DNA of 50,046 nucleotides, taken from Haloterrigena salina JCM 13891. GTDB lineage: Archaea; Halobacteriota; Halobacteria; Halobacteriales; Natrialbaceae. The first letter of the stretch is position 1; the number at the start of each line of letters is the position of its first letter. Below the pieces are notes generated by a model that had not been told where the DNA came from, made no database searches, and saw only the letters and a program-made list of their open reading frames with translations. Positions 24,451 to 32,253 of the stretch are shown one piece after another. The position numbers and the translations under genes are program-made. Where the stretch lies: positions 245,194-295,239 of the forward strand of contig NZ_AOIS01000057.1 of assembly GCF_000337495.1 (NCBI RefSeq). The letters run 5' to 3'.

Positions 24451-26406
24451 GTGACCACCAACGACGACGCTCTCGACCACTCGACAGTCTGTCCACTCTG
24501 TGCGGTCGGCTGTCGGTTGGAAGCCGGTGACGGATCACGTGCTGACGGTGTTTCGGGTCCAATGAATCCGAACGGTCGGCTCTGCCGAAAGGGCATCGGC
24601 GCACTCGATGTCGACGCGGAAGATCGGCTTACGCAACCACTACTCCGAGATGAAGGAAAACTTCGGCCAGCGTCGTGGGACGAAGCCTATGAACGGATCG
24701 TCGACGGGATCGAAGCTACGCTCGACCGGTACGGCCCCGACGCAATGGGGTTCTTCGGTGCGCCACACTGTACCAACGAGGAGAATTATCTCCTCCAAAA
24801 GCTGGCACGGATGCTTGGAACGAACAATATCGATAATCGGGCCCGACTCTGTCACGAATCGACAACTCGGTGTCTCGAGGCCCGCGTTGGATGGCCAGCA
24901 GCAACGAACGGGCTCGCTGAACTGAGCGACGCCGACGTAATTATAATCGCAGGGGCTAATCCCGCGAAACGACAGCCAATCGCGTTCAATAGCTTCGTCC
25001 GGCCGGCGGTCAATAACGGTGCGACGCTCGTCCACATTGATCCGATCGGGAATGCAACGACTCGCCTCGCAGAGATCCACATAACTCCTCGTCCAGAAAC
25101 CGACGCACTGGTGTTCGATCTGTTGAGTGCTCGGCTCCTCGACGGAAACGATGTCGACCGAGAGTTCATCCGTGAGCGCACCCGACAGTTCGAATCGTTC
25201 GCGGCATCTCTGCAAAATCTTTCTCCAACGCAGGCAGTGTCAGCGGCGGGCGTCGACGAGACACAAATCGATCGCCTCGCGGAACTCATCGCGACGGCGG
25301 ACGGGGTCGCAGCGCTAGTCGGGACAGGTATTGAGGGCGACGACACGAACGCCCCCGAAGCGCTCCTCAATCTCCTCCTTCTCACTGGGAATATCGGACG
25401 ACCCGGTGCTGGACTGTACGTGCTCCGCGGCCTCGCCAACGAACAGGGAGCGACCGATACCGGCTGTGTCCCGGACCGTCTGCCCGGTCACCAATCGGTG
25501 ACTGCGACCGACGCTCGTGAACGGATCACTGAGGAATGGGGTATGAGACCACCATCCAGCCCTGGGAAGAATGTGCGGGAGATGCTTGCGGCCTGTGGTA
25601 AGGAAATCCGCGCAGCGGTTGTCGTCGGCGAGAATCCGGCTATTTCGAAGCGCGATCCCGATTGGACTCGTAATCGGCTCGACACACTCGACCATCTCGT
25701 TGTCCTTGACCTGTTTCTCAGCGAGACTGCAAGCAACGCGGACGTCGTGCTCCCGGCCGCTGCTGGGTTCGAGAAACGGGGAACTATAACAAATCTCGAA
25801 CGACGGGTCCAACGCGTTTCGCCAACGACACTCCCTCCTAGTTCGGCCCGCTCGGATTTCGAAATACTCCGTGATCTCGGGGCACTGTTACTCCCCAACT
25901 CGAACGCTTTTGAATACCAAACGGTAGCCGACGTGTTCGATGAATTGACCCGTATCGCACCTACGTATGAAGGACTGTCTTTCGCCGAGCTTGGACCATC
26001 CGGTCGACAGTGGCCAGTCGACTCCGATTCGACACTGTACCGCGACAGCTTCGAAACGGCTGACGGGCGGGCAGTTTTCAGTAATGACCGATCGGGATTC
26101 ACCTTCGATTCCGCAAGTGGACTCTCTTTGATCGCCGGCGGACGGGTCGGAGAGACACAAGGGGATGGTAGCGAGACTAAACGCCGACTCAGAATGCATC
26201 CAGAAGACGCCCAAGATCGAGATATCGAAGAACAGGATCTCGTTGCAATCTCGAACGAGAAACAGACGATCAAGGCCAGGGTCGAGTTGGACGAGAATGT
26301 TCGATGCACGACGGTATACTTGCCTGCCCAAGTTGCGGATCCCCTCGTTCGTCGTGGCACAAGCGCCATCACAGTTGAGTCAATTTCCGAACAAGAAAAT
26401 CTCTAG
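24451..26406 (+). CDS. molybdopterin oxidoreductase, formate dehydrogenase-like (third paralogue)
   Basis: A 651-residue protein of the DMSO-reductase superfamily. The N-terminal [4Fe-4S] motif is 'CPLCAVGC...CRKG', and the metal-ligand pair is Cys134-His135 in 'RARLCHEST'. The family motifs 'NIGRPGAGLYVLRGLANEQG' and 'TASNADVVLPAAAGFEKRG' are recognisable. It is shorter than the other two catalytic subunits and has a reduced C-terminal dinucleotide-binding domain. Start is a GTG three bases after the DUF1641 stop. Codon GC appears lower than in genes to the left of the window. It may be an extra catalytic subunit for another substrate, or a degenerate partner. Operon membership is clear, exact reaction is not. 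Confidence 0.82.
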   Translation: MTTNDDALDHSTVCPLCAVGCRLEAGDGSRADGVSGPMNPNGRLCRKGIGALDVDAEDRLTQPLLRDEGKLRPASWDEAYERIVDGIEATLDRYGPDAMGFFGAPHCTNEENYLLQKLARMLGTNNIDNRARLCHESTTRCLEARVGWPAATNGLAELSDADVIIIAGANPAKRQPIAFNSFVRPAVNNGATLVHIDPIGNATTRLAEIHITPRPETDALVFDLLSARLLDGNDVDREFIRERTRQFESFAASLQNLSPTQAVSAAGVDETQIDRLAELIATADGVAALVGTGIEGDDTNAPEALLNLLLLTGNIGRPGAGLYVLRGLANEQGATDTGCVPDRLPGHQSVTATDARERITEEWGMRPPSSPGKNVREMLAACGKEIRAAVVVGENPAISKRDPDWTRNRLDTLDHLVVLDLFLSETASNADVVLPAAAGFEKRGTITNLERRVQRVSPTTLPPSSARSDFEILRDLGALLLPNSNAFEYQTVADVFDELTRIAPTYEGLSFAELGPSGRQWPVDSDSTLYRDSFETADGRAVFSNDRSGFTFDSASGLSLIAGGRVGETQGDGSETKRRLRMHPEDAQDRDIEEQDLVAISNEKQTIKARVELDENVRCTTVYLPAQVADPLVRRGTSAITVESISEQENL

Positions 26407-26443
26407 AAATATGTACTCATACGTCAGTATCCGGTGTCGTTAC

Positions 26444-26738
26444 ACGACACTGTCTAGATAAGCGAACCCGATAGAAAGCAGTCCGGTGGACGAGGTGCAA
26501 ACCATGGAAAGCCAGTGTCTTCCGACTGAGACGAAGAAGCGAGCACCAATGAGCGACGTGAATTCGCTAGTCTCGCCGAACGTTTCGACAAATTTTGGGA
26601 AAACTCGTTCCGGTCAGAAACGGTCGGAGAATCGCTGCGCTACCCATTCGTTCAAGAATTACGTAACTAGACAATGTCACAACTACCGATCAGTCACTCA
26701 ACGGACAGACGCCAGCAGCGGTGCTAAACTAGACAGTT
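26444..26738 (+). mobile_element. IS6-type element remnant, internal-deletion derivative (about 295 bp)
   Basis: The left end GACACTGTCTAGATAAGCG and right end GGTGCTAAACTAGACAGT form terminal inverted repeats related to those of the element at 18106-18818. Inside, a frame encodes 'RFDKFWENSFRSETVGESL', and near the right end another frame encodes 'TTDQSLNGQTPAAVLN' followed by a stop. The latter is an IS6 transposase C-terminus. The middle of the transposase is gone. The right 60 bp align with the right end of the left element. Both remnants point the same way. Confidence 0.6.
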
Positions 26739-26806
26739 CCCTATAGGGAGAATTTTTCTGAGGCACCGTCTTCTTCAGAGTTCGCAGGAAACAAGGGGAG
26801 TTCGAG

Positions 26807-27365
26807 TTAGCACCATCGTCCGCGCTCCGGTGCGACGACCTCGGACCAGCGCGTCAGTGCGATCGAGCACCGACCGTTGTACCAGTTCTTCGCCGCGGCC
26901 CTGAACCGTACTCGCTGACTTCCGTTGACCGTCGGTTGCTTGCTCTTCGTCCAGACCGTGAACTTCGTTCGTCCCGTCTCGTCTTCGATCAGCCCGACCT
27001 GTTGAATCGCCGGACTTGCAAAGGCCCACAACTCGACGATACGGCCCTCGACGGTGACCTCGCCGCGATCGATCTCCTCGAGGCGTCCGATTGTCGCGAC
27101 GCATCTTCTCGATCTTGTTTCGCGTGCGCCACGCTCGCCCCGTCTGCTCTCCGAACTCGGCCTGGACACTGATCCGCTCGAGTTCTTCCTCTCTGGCCTT
27201 GATGCGCTCTTCCTGCTCGAGAGTGACGCCGTGAATCCGGTCCTCGCTCGTATCCGCGATCCCGACCGGGTGGTTCGCATCGACCTTCGCTTGCGTCTCC
27301 TGCTTGACCGTCGCCTCGAACGCCGGCGTCTCGTCGACCACCGGGAAGTCCTCCTCAGTGACCAT
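26807..27365 (-). pseudogene. RPA-like OB-fold protein gene with frameshift
   Basis: The first frame (ATG at 27365) encodes 'FPVVDETPAFEATVKQETQA', 'GIADTSEDRIHGVTLEQEER' and a charged helix ending 'KIEKMRRD'. At about 27105 the similarity moves to the next frame: 'VATIGRLEEIDRGEVTVEG', 'VGLIEDETGRTKFTVW', 'RVRFRAAAKNWYNGRCSIAL', ending at 26807. The second part is a replication protein A-like OB fold. Homologues in haloarchaea are single-stranded DNA-binding-like proteins found on plasmids and near mobile elements. One indel separates the halves, so this is a recent pseudogene, a sequence error, or less likely a programmed shift. Confidence 0.65.
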
Positions 27366-27841
27366 CTGTCCGCCTACTTATTCGAACGCTTGTTCATCGA
27401 CCGAACGACCCTGCTGCTCGGATTGTTTCTAGACAGTGGATCGCACGGATCCGCCCGGAATGGACGGTCGCGAAACGGCGACCATCGGGATCCATACGCG
27501 ACGCGGAGGACGAAAGCGACGAGCGGGGCGGGCCGTTGTACACTACGGGTTATTCGGCTACAGGCTACAGCGCTCGGCAAAGTAGCCGCTATCTTAGTGG
27601 ACGTAGAAAGGGCGAGGCCGTCCCGGTCGTCCCCGACCCACAAGCACCACAGGAACGAAGAGCGCAACGGCGTCCTCGTGAGCGAAGCGAACGAAGGTCA
27701 GCGAGATTGCGTCTCGCGCGGTCGCGGGATACCAGGCGACCGAGGGCTTTCAAGAGCCGTCTCCGCAACTGGGTACTCTACTCACCCGTCAGTAGAGATG
27801 GAGCTGAGTCTAGCACGTTTCCCGAGACACTCGCAGTACGG
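27366..27841. other. intergenic, 476 bp, no gene seen
   Basis: Lies between the RPA-like pseudogene and the PIN toxin gene. At 27427-27436 the sequence CTAGACAGTG recalls the IS ends at 18.8 and 26.7 kb and may be another stray end. Otherwise nothing supported. Confidence 0.35.
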
Positions 27842-28414
27842 CTATTCCTCAAGACGCTGTAGCAATTGGGCGACGTACGGACTGTCGTCCCAGCTTCGAT
27901 GCGGGCTAATCGTCGTGATCAGCGTCCTCGCTTCCGCTCGGGTTATGTGTCCGTTCCGGGCGTAGTCACAGATGAGCCGCGGCGTCGGCACGATCCGCGG
28001 TCCCTGGAGCACCGCGTGGATAAGCGGGAAGTTTGTCCCCCCAAATTCGTCGGTCAGAAAGCCGTCGATGTCGAGTGCGTTCGCGAGAACAATCCCATCG
28101 GTCTCTCCGTCATCGAGGCCGAACGTCGGCCGCGTGTTCGGTGTGTCGTCGCGCTCGTATGGATCCGCGATCGTGTAGTGGTTGCGGGCCGTGAGAACGT
28201 TGCTCGCAGCGGCGGCGTGGATGTCCTGATACTGCGTGATGTCGCGGAGTTCCGCGACGACTTCCGGTGGCACGAATGCGTCACACGACGTAAGGAGGTA
28301 CCGGAGCGGGTCCGGGACATCATCGGTGTCGGCGGCCGCGTCCGCACGGGGTACGGCGAGACTGACGAGTGCACTGGTGTCGGCAACGACCGTTCGCAGT
28401 CGCGGACCGCTCAT
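27842..28414 (-). CDS. PIN-domain protein, VapC-like toxin
   Basis: A 190-residue PIN-like nuclease. The first acidic residue is in 'VVADTSALVSLAV' near the N-terminus. The middle has 'FVPPEVVAELRDI', and the later acidic group lies in 'DDGETDGIVLANALDIDGFLTDEF'. This is the usual Asp-Glu-Asp order of metal-dependent ribonuclease toxins. The stop/start overlap (ATGA, 28411-28414) with the ribbon-helix-helix gene upstream makes a classic antitoxin-toxin operon. The C-terminal part beyond the PIN core ('PRLICDYARNGHITRAEAR') is longer than in compact VapC proteins. Its likely action is RNA cleavage when free of antitoxin; target unknown. Confidence 0.8.
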   Translation of the reverse strand: MSGPRLRTVVADTSALVSLAVPRADAAADTDDVPDPLRYLLTSCDAFVPPEVVAELRDITQYQDIHAAAASNVLTARNHYTIADPYERDDTPNTRPTFGLDDGETDGIVLANALDIDGFLTDEFGGTNFPLIHAVLQGPRIVPTPRLICDYARNGHITRAEARTLITTISPHRSWDDSPYVAQLLQRLEE

Positions 28415-28776
28415 CGATCGTCGTCTGCGGTGTCGACTGTGGTCGCGTCGTCCTCGTAGACATCGACATCATCGGGCGCGGCGAGATCGAACGGTTCGTC
28501 CTCGAGATCTGCCTTGAGCAGGCGTAGTCGCTGGGCGGTCTCAGCGCCCACCAGTTGCTTGACGGTCTCGAACTCGAGCTGGTCGTCGTAGTACTTCGTC
28601 GCGACTAACTCTTGGAAGGTCTCACTGTCGGCGGTCTCTTCGAGATACTCGCGGATAGCCTCGACGAGCAGGTCCGTTCGGTTCGTGTCGTAGAGCTCTG
28701 CAATCGCATCGAGACGTTCAACGAGATACTTGGGTGACTGGAAGTGAACCCGCCGCGGATCGTCACTCGCGCTCAT
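28411..28776 (-). CDS. ribbon-helix-helix antitoxin, VapB-like
   Basis: A 121-residue protein whose N-terminus has the ribbon-helix-helix pattern: 'RRVHFQSPKYLVERLDAIAE' then 'NRTDLLVEAIREYLEET'. An acidic C-terminal half likely embraces the toxin. I chose the ATG at 28776 over the upstream ATG at 28842: it fits the fold, and the palindromic operator at 28778-28800 would otherwise lie in the coding sequence. The toxin gene begins within its stop codon. Such antitoxins repress their own operon by binding palindromes over the promoter. Confidence 0.8.
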   Translation of the reverse strand: MSASDDPRRVHFQSPKYLVERLDAIAELYDTNRTDLLVEAIREYLEETADSETFQELVATKYYDDQLEFETVKQLVGAETAQRLRLLKADLEDEPFDLAAPDDVDVYEDDATTVDTADDDR

Positions 28777-28777
28777 T

Positions 28778-28800
28778 CTATGTGTGCATTCTGCACATAG
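28778..28800. promoter_or_regulatory. palindromic operator of the toxin-antitoxin operon
   Basis: CTATGTG and CACATAG form the outer arms, and TGTGCA-TTC-TGCACA is a perfect inverted repeat in the centre. The site lies directly before the antitoxin ATG (28776) and downstream of a TATA-like GTTATCC at about 28803-28809, so it covers the expected transcription start. This is the ideal place for autorepression by a ribbon-helix-helix protein. Confidence 0.6.
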
Positions 28801-28842
28801 ATGGATAACGGTTTCGGCGGATGCACAGGCCTTGCACACCAT

Positions 28843-29385
28843 CCCAACTCGACTACGTTGGGGTTGTCGGCGGGTAATAGCTCGTCTACCCCTCCGGCTG
28901 AATGAAGGTGATATCCTTCTATCGGACGAATCAGCGAATTGCGTTGCTGACTGTTTGGCGGCTACCCATCGCGACGAACAGGTCGACGAAACGCTCGAGA
29001 TTGGATAGGAACGCTAAGCGTCTGAGAGGATCAAAAGTCCCAGCGGGCCGGGGCAGACCCACGGGAACTGAGCGACGAGCTCGCGGTCAGGGGGAGGTGG
29101 GATGGTTGGATCGCTATGTCGCGTGGGAGAGGTACGCGACAGTAGAGATGGTCGGCGCAAGTACTATCAACCCAGCCACGATTCCAACACGCTCAGAATC
29201 GACTACGTAGACCCGGTCACTCGCGATCTCGAGGCAGTTACTCATCTGCTTGATCCGCTTGAGACGGGATCTCTCGACCCGTTGCGGGATCCTCCAGCGT
29301 GGTAACTCGGTCATACGGAAGCGATTGGATCGTGAAATAGAATATGGACATCTCAAACCTGAATAGTGGGGAATAGTTAGATTGT
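28843..29385. other. gene-poor stretch, about 540 bp
   Basis: No intact gene. A frame at 29102-29305 encodes 'GRRKYYQPSHDSN' and 'TRDLEAVTHLLDPLETGSLD' with haloarchaeal codon use. It looks like the C-terminal end of a lost protein, perhaps a helix-turn-helix regulator ending 'GRRKYY'. I cannot identify it. Confidence 0.35.
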
Positions 29386-29439
29386 TTAGAATAGTTGGTA
29401 TAGGAGAGATAGGTACAATAGGTGGAATAGGTGCGATAG
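29386..29439. repeat. array of six 9-bp repeats, left copy
   Basis: Six consecutive 9-mers of the form NNNNNATAG run without a gap (for example GTACAATAG, GTGGAATAG, GTGCGATAG). Two further GAATAG words lie just upstream (29361-29376). The reverse complement matches the array at 32631-32702, so the two arrays face each other across the orc1 region. Nine-base phasing is short of one helical turn. Candidate roles are a centromere (parS) or a site for an origin- or partition-linked protein. Confidence 0.65.
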
Positions 29440-29540
29440 CCCCCTATTGGAGCGAATGCCAGCGACAGGACAGTATCGTTCTGAAGGAGAATGGATAGCG
29501 GGAACGGTTCAATAACTCGACGACGGTGAAAAGTTACGTC

Positions 29541-29765
29541 TGCAACGGGTGGAGTTCCCTGTCTCCTTGAAGGAGGGCATGGCAGTCCGTGGTACGTGAT
29601 TTAGCCGAGAACGATTACGTATTCGTCCAATTCGGTCACAACGACGAGTAGCTTCGAAAGAACAGTGCACGACCGAAGAGGGATTCGGAGTCAACCTCGA
29701 GAGGTTCGTCGAAGAAACGCGGAAACAGAGGACAAAGCGTACGTTTGGCTGATCGATGGTTCACG
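29541..29765 (+). pseudogene. rhamnogalacturonan acetylesterase-like (SGNH) remnant
   Basis: In successive frames the plus strand encodes 'GWSSLS*RRAWQSVV' (equivalent to GGRSS...EG.W), 'DLAENDYVFVQFGHNDE' (the conserved block III of SGNH/GDSL esterases) followed by a stop, and then 'GFGVNLERFVEETRKQ'. These follow the order of rhamnogalacturonan acetylesterases. Frameshifts, stops and missing ends show it is dead. Its presence hints at past pectin degradation and fits the sugar-acid genes at 39-50 kb. Confidence 0.6.
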
Positions 29766-29928
29766 GATGTATTATTCTATCCAGTACTAGCGGCCATCAG
29801 GGGGACACAGGTCCACACTTGAGAGAACATCTTCCTTGATGTAACGGATCGATTCCGATACGCTCGTCTGTTTCGGATTCGGCGATTCGCACGGAAATCG
29901 ACGGACAGCGAACTCGTCCCCCCTCCCA

Positions 29929-30163
29929 CCCCCCGTGTGCGATATGAATTGGCCGCGGTCGAACGGATGGGACACCGTGTGAGAGATGAATTGGTTGCGA
30001 TCGAGCGAACGAGACCCCGTGTGCGAGATGAATTAGCCTCGGTTGGAAGGGTAACACCCCGTGTGCGAGATGAATCGACTGCGGGCGAACGAATGAGACC
30101 CCATGTGCGAGATGAATTTCGGGGTTCGCTCAGGGTAGGCCCCGTGTGCGATATGAATTGGAT
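29929..30163. repeat. origin-type repeats: six copies at 41-42 bp spacing (plus one weak copy)
   Basis: The unit CCGTGTGCGAGATGAAT occurs in the same orientation, starting at 29933, 29975, 30017, 30059, 30101 and 30142. Intervals are 42, 42, 42, 42 and 41 bp, that is, four helical turns. A degenerate copy begins near 30203. Spacers also share a pattern (GCGGTCGAACGAATGAGA-like), so this is an imperfect 42-bp tandem repeat. The same unit occurs upstream of orc1 at 31629, 31747 and 31870 and inverted at 32232-32253. Position and sharing mark it as the binding site of the Orc1/Cdc6 protein encoded between the two groups. Confidence 0.75.
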
Positions 30164-30240
30164 GACCTGTTATTCCCGACTACTGTAAGAGGTCCACGAC
30201 TACTGTGTGAGAGATAGAATCACTTGTTACTCGACAGCAG

Positions 30241-31587
30241 TCAGTTCCCTTCGAAGAAGTCGTTGATCTGCGCATTGACGACGGACTCGATCAATTCTTC
30301 GTTGTTCTCGATTTCCTCGAGGCGGATATCCTCCTGCAGCGTTTCCGCGACGACCGACGGATCGTCCACGAAGGTGTACTCCTTGTGGACGCCGCTTCCG
30401 TAGCCGCGGCCGCGTTTCTCCGAGGTGACGAAGTTGTACGTCTCGGCTTCGGTCATATACCGGAGATACGAGTCGCGAGACTTCTGATCAGCATCGAGGA
30501 GATCCGCGATGTACTGGTAGACGCGAAACGCCACCGTGCTGGGAACGGCGTTGAGGTTCCGGTTCGAATAGACCGGAACGATCGCCGTCGCATAGAGGGA
30601 GAGTTTCTTTTGCGTCGAAAGCCCCTGCATTTGCGTGAGCGTCCGGTCGCGTTCGGCTTCCTTCTGGGCGTCTCGAACGTGTTCCTCGCGGACCGTCCCC
30701 TCGCCTTGTCGGTCGGCCAGTTCGCCCGCTTTTCGGAAGAGATCGATCGCTTTCCGCGCGTCCCCGTGGTCCTGTGCCGCAAACGCGGAACTGAGCGGGA
30801 TAATCCCGTCCGCGAGGACGTCGTCGCGATACGCGTCGCGGCGTCGATCCAGGATCGCCTGCAACTGATTCGCGTCGTAGTCGGGAAAGACCACGTCCTG
30901 CGGATTGAACGAACTCTCCGCTCGACCGTCGAGGTTCTCCATGAACCGCGGGTCGTTCGTCAGCGCAGCGACGGAGATGTCGCCCTCGATCCGACCGAGT
31001 TGTGAGGCTCGAGAGAGCTGGTAGAGGAGTTTCGAGTAGGCGGGTTCGTCATTCGGGTCCCGCTGGCGGCCGACCAGAAGGTCGACCTCGTCGAGAATGA
31101 TGATAACCGAATCGAAGTACTCGCTCAACAGTTCGTAGAACCGACGGAGTTTCTGATCGGTAGAGATACCGCTCTCGGGAATCTCGGCCGCAACTCCGGC
31201 CTCGGCGGCGGCGTTTTCGACGAGGCGATAGACGGCACGGTCGTGGGATTTGATCGTCTGACAGTTGATCTGGACGACGCCGAACCGGATGTCTTGGGCC
31301 GTCGCGAGGTCGGAGACCTGTTCGCAGACGGCGTTGATGATCAGCGACTTGCCGGTTCCCGACGGGCCGTAGAGGAGCATGTTCGGCGGGCGATTGCTCT
31401 GAAGGATCGGTCGGAGATACGTGATGATATCGTCCAACTGTTGATCGCGACCGACGATTCGATCCTCATCGATGACGGTATCTGGATCAAGCAACGCCTT
31501 CTCTCGAAAGACGGAGTTTTGTACCCCCTCCTGAAGACGACCTTTGATAGACTGGGAGAGAGACTGTTGGTCGTTGCCATCAGTCAT
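30241..31587 (-). CDS. orc1: Orc1/Cdc6 replication initiator
   Basis: A 448-residue AAA+ protein. Walker A is 'GPSGTGKS' at 74-81, Walker B is 'IIILDEVDLL' with Asp166-Glu167, sensor 1 is 'ALTNDPRF', and 'GDARKAIDLFRKAGELA' is sensor 2. The C-terminal winged helix includes 'YLRYMTEAETYNFVTSEKRG'. It binds origin repeats and loads the MCM helicase. I set the start at 31587, not at the upstream in-frame ATG (31743). The AAA+ core is complete from there, and a TATA-like ATAAATAAAT at 31611-31620 lies 28 bp upstream. Matching repeats on both sides of the gene make it the cognate initiator of this origin. Its length is somewhat above the chromosomal Orc1 proteins. Confidence 0.93.
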   Translation of the reverse strand: MTDGNDQQSLSQSIKGRLQEGVQNSVFREKALLDPDTVIDEDRIVGRDQQLDDIITYLRPILQSNRPPNMLLYGPSGTGKSLIINAVCEQVSDLATAQDIRFGVVQINCQTIKSHDRAVYRLVENAAAEAGVAAEIPESGISTDQKLRRFYELLSEYFDSVIIILDEVDLLVGRQRDPNDEPAYSKLLYQLSRASQLGRIEGDISVAALTNDPRFMENLDGRAESSFNPQDVVFPDYDANQLQAILDRRRDAYRDDVLADGIIPLSSAFAAQDHGDARKAIDLFRKAGELADRQGEGTVREEHVRDAQKEAERDRTLTQMQGLSTQKKLSLYATAIVPVYSNRNLNAVPSTVAFRVYQYIADLLDADQKSRDSYLRYMTEAETYNFVTSEKRGRGYGSGVHKEYTFVDDPSVVAETLQEDIRLEEIENNEELIESVVNAQINDFFEGN

Positions 31588-31604
31588 AGTATCGGAATAA
31601 CGGC

Positions 31605-31620
31605 CAGCCCATAAATAAAT
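31605..31620 (-). promoter_or_regulatory. TATA box of orc1
   Basis: The plus-strand ATAAATAAAT (31611-31620) reads ATTTATTTAT on the minus strand and is centred 28 bp from the ATG at 31587. This implies a leaderless transcript and decides the start. The origin-type repeat at 31629 abuts it, so Orc1 may repress its own gene. Confidence 0.5.
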
Positions 31621-31628
31621 GTGGGATA

Positions 31629-31895
31629 CCGTGTGCGAGGTTAAATGTAGAAGAATGTCGAGATAGAAGCCTTCTATCGCAGGATGGTTAGATAGTCCGA
31701 TAACCGTGGGCAAAATCAAACCGGACTGAATGCGGGATGGCACACCCCGTGTGCGAAATGAAATCCGTCTCGACCGATCGGGTGCAAGTCTGAAAGCGGA
31801 TCACAAGGGGAGAAGAGTAGATCAGAGGGAGAAACATAGTTATGGAGAAGGGAATCGAACCCCCTCCCCCCGTGTGCGAGATGAAATCCGTTCGA
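31629..31895. repeat. origin-type repeats upstream of orc1 (three plus-orientation copies)
   Basis: Copies begin at 31629 (CCGTGTGCGAGG, partial), 31747 and 31870. The latter two share the longer form CCGTGTGCGARATGAAATCCG. Unlike the array downstream of orc1 they are spaced by about 120 bp. With the inverted copy at 32232-32253 they bracket the AT-rich core. Confidence 0.65.
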
Positions 31896-32060
31896 GGGTG
31901 GGGGAGGGGGGTGGCGGTGTTAGCAGCATGAGCGGGCGCAATTCGGGAATCTCTGAGAAAGAGCGGTTCTACACTAGATATAAGAATTAGTCTATATGCT
32001 AGGGAAGATTTATAATGGCAGGCTAGAAACAGTAACCGCACTGCAACTAGCCTTGGAGAA

Positions 32061-32092
32061 CAGATATTGACTATAACTATAGTTAATATCTG
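32061..32092. repeat. AT-rich 32-bp palindrome in the origin core
   Basis: The left arm CAGATATTGACTATA and right arm TATAGTTAATATCTG are separated by two bases. One position in the arms is mismatched. It sits in the lowest-GC part of the region, midway between oppositely oriented origin repeats. It could be the duplex-unwinding element or a site for another regulator. Confidence 0.6.
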
Positions 32093-32231
32093 TCGTCGAA
32101 GAAGATTCTTAGCGTAACCAAATCTCGAGCACGGCGTTTTAGCAACTCATAGTAGCTAAAGCAGGATTCTAGAAACTCTTCCCAACTTCAGCCCTTCCGA
32201 TCTCGATCAACGGTCCCCTCTCGGTCTCACC

Positions 32232-32253
32232 GATTTCATTTCGCACACGGGGT
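32232..32253 (-). repeat. inverted origin-type repeat
   Basis: On the plus strand the sequence reads GATTTCATTTCGCACACGGG. Its reverse complement is the origin unit CCCGTGTGCGAAATGAAATC. It faces the plus-orientation copies at 31747 and 31870 across the AT-rich core, giving the convergent arrangement expected of an origin. Confidence 0.65.

Noticed and set aside
29929-30163. Regularly spaced repeats that could suggest a CRISPR array
   Set aside because: The repeat core is only about 17 bp, spacers resemble each other, and there are no cas genes. The same unit flanks orc1 on the other side, so it is an origin repeat.
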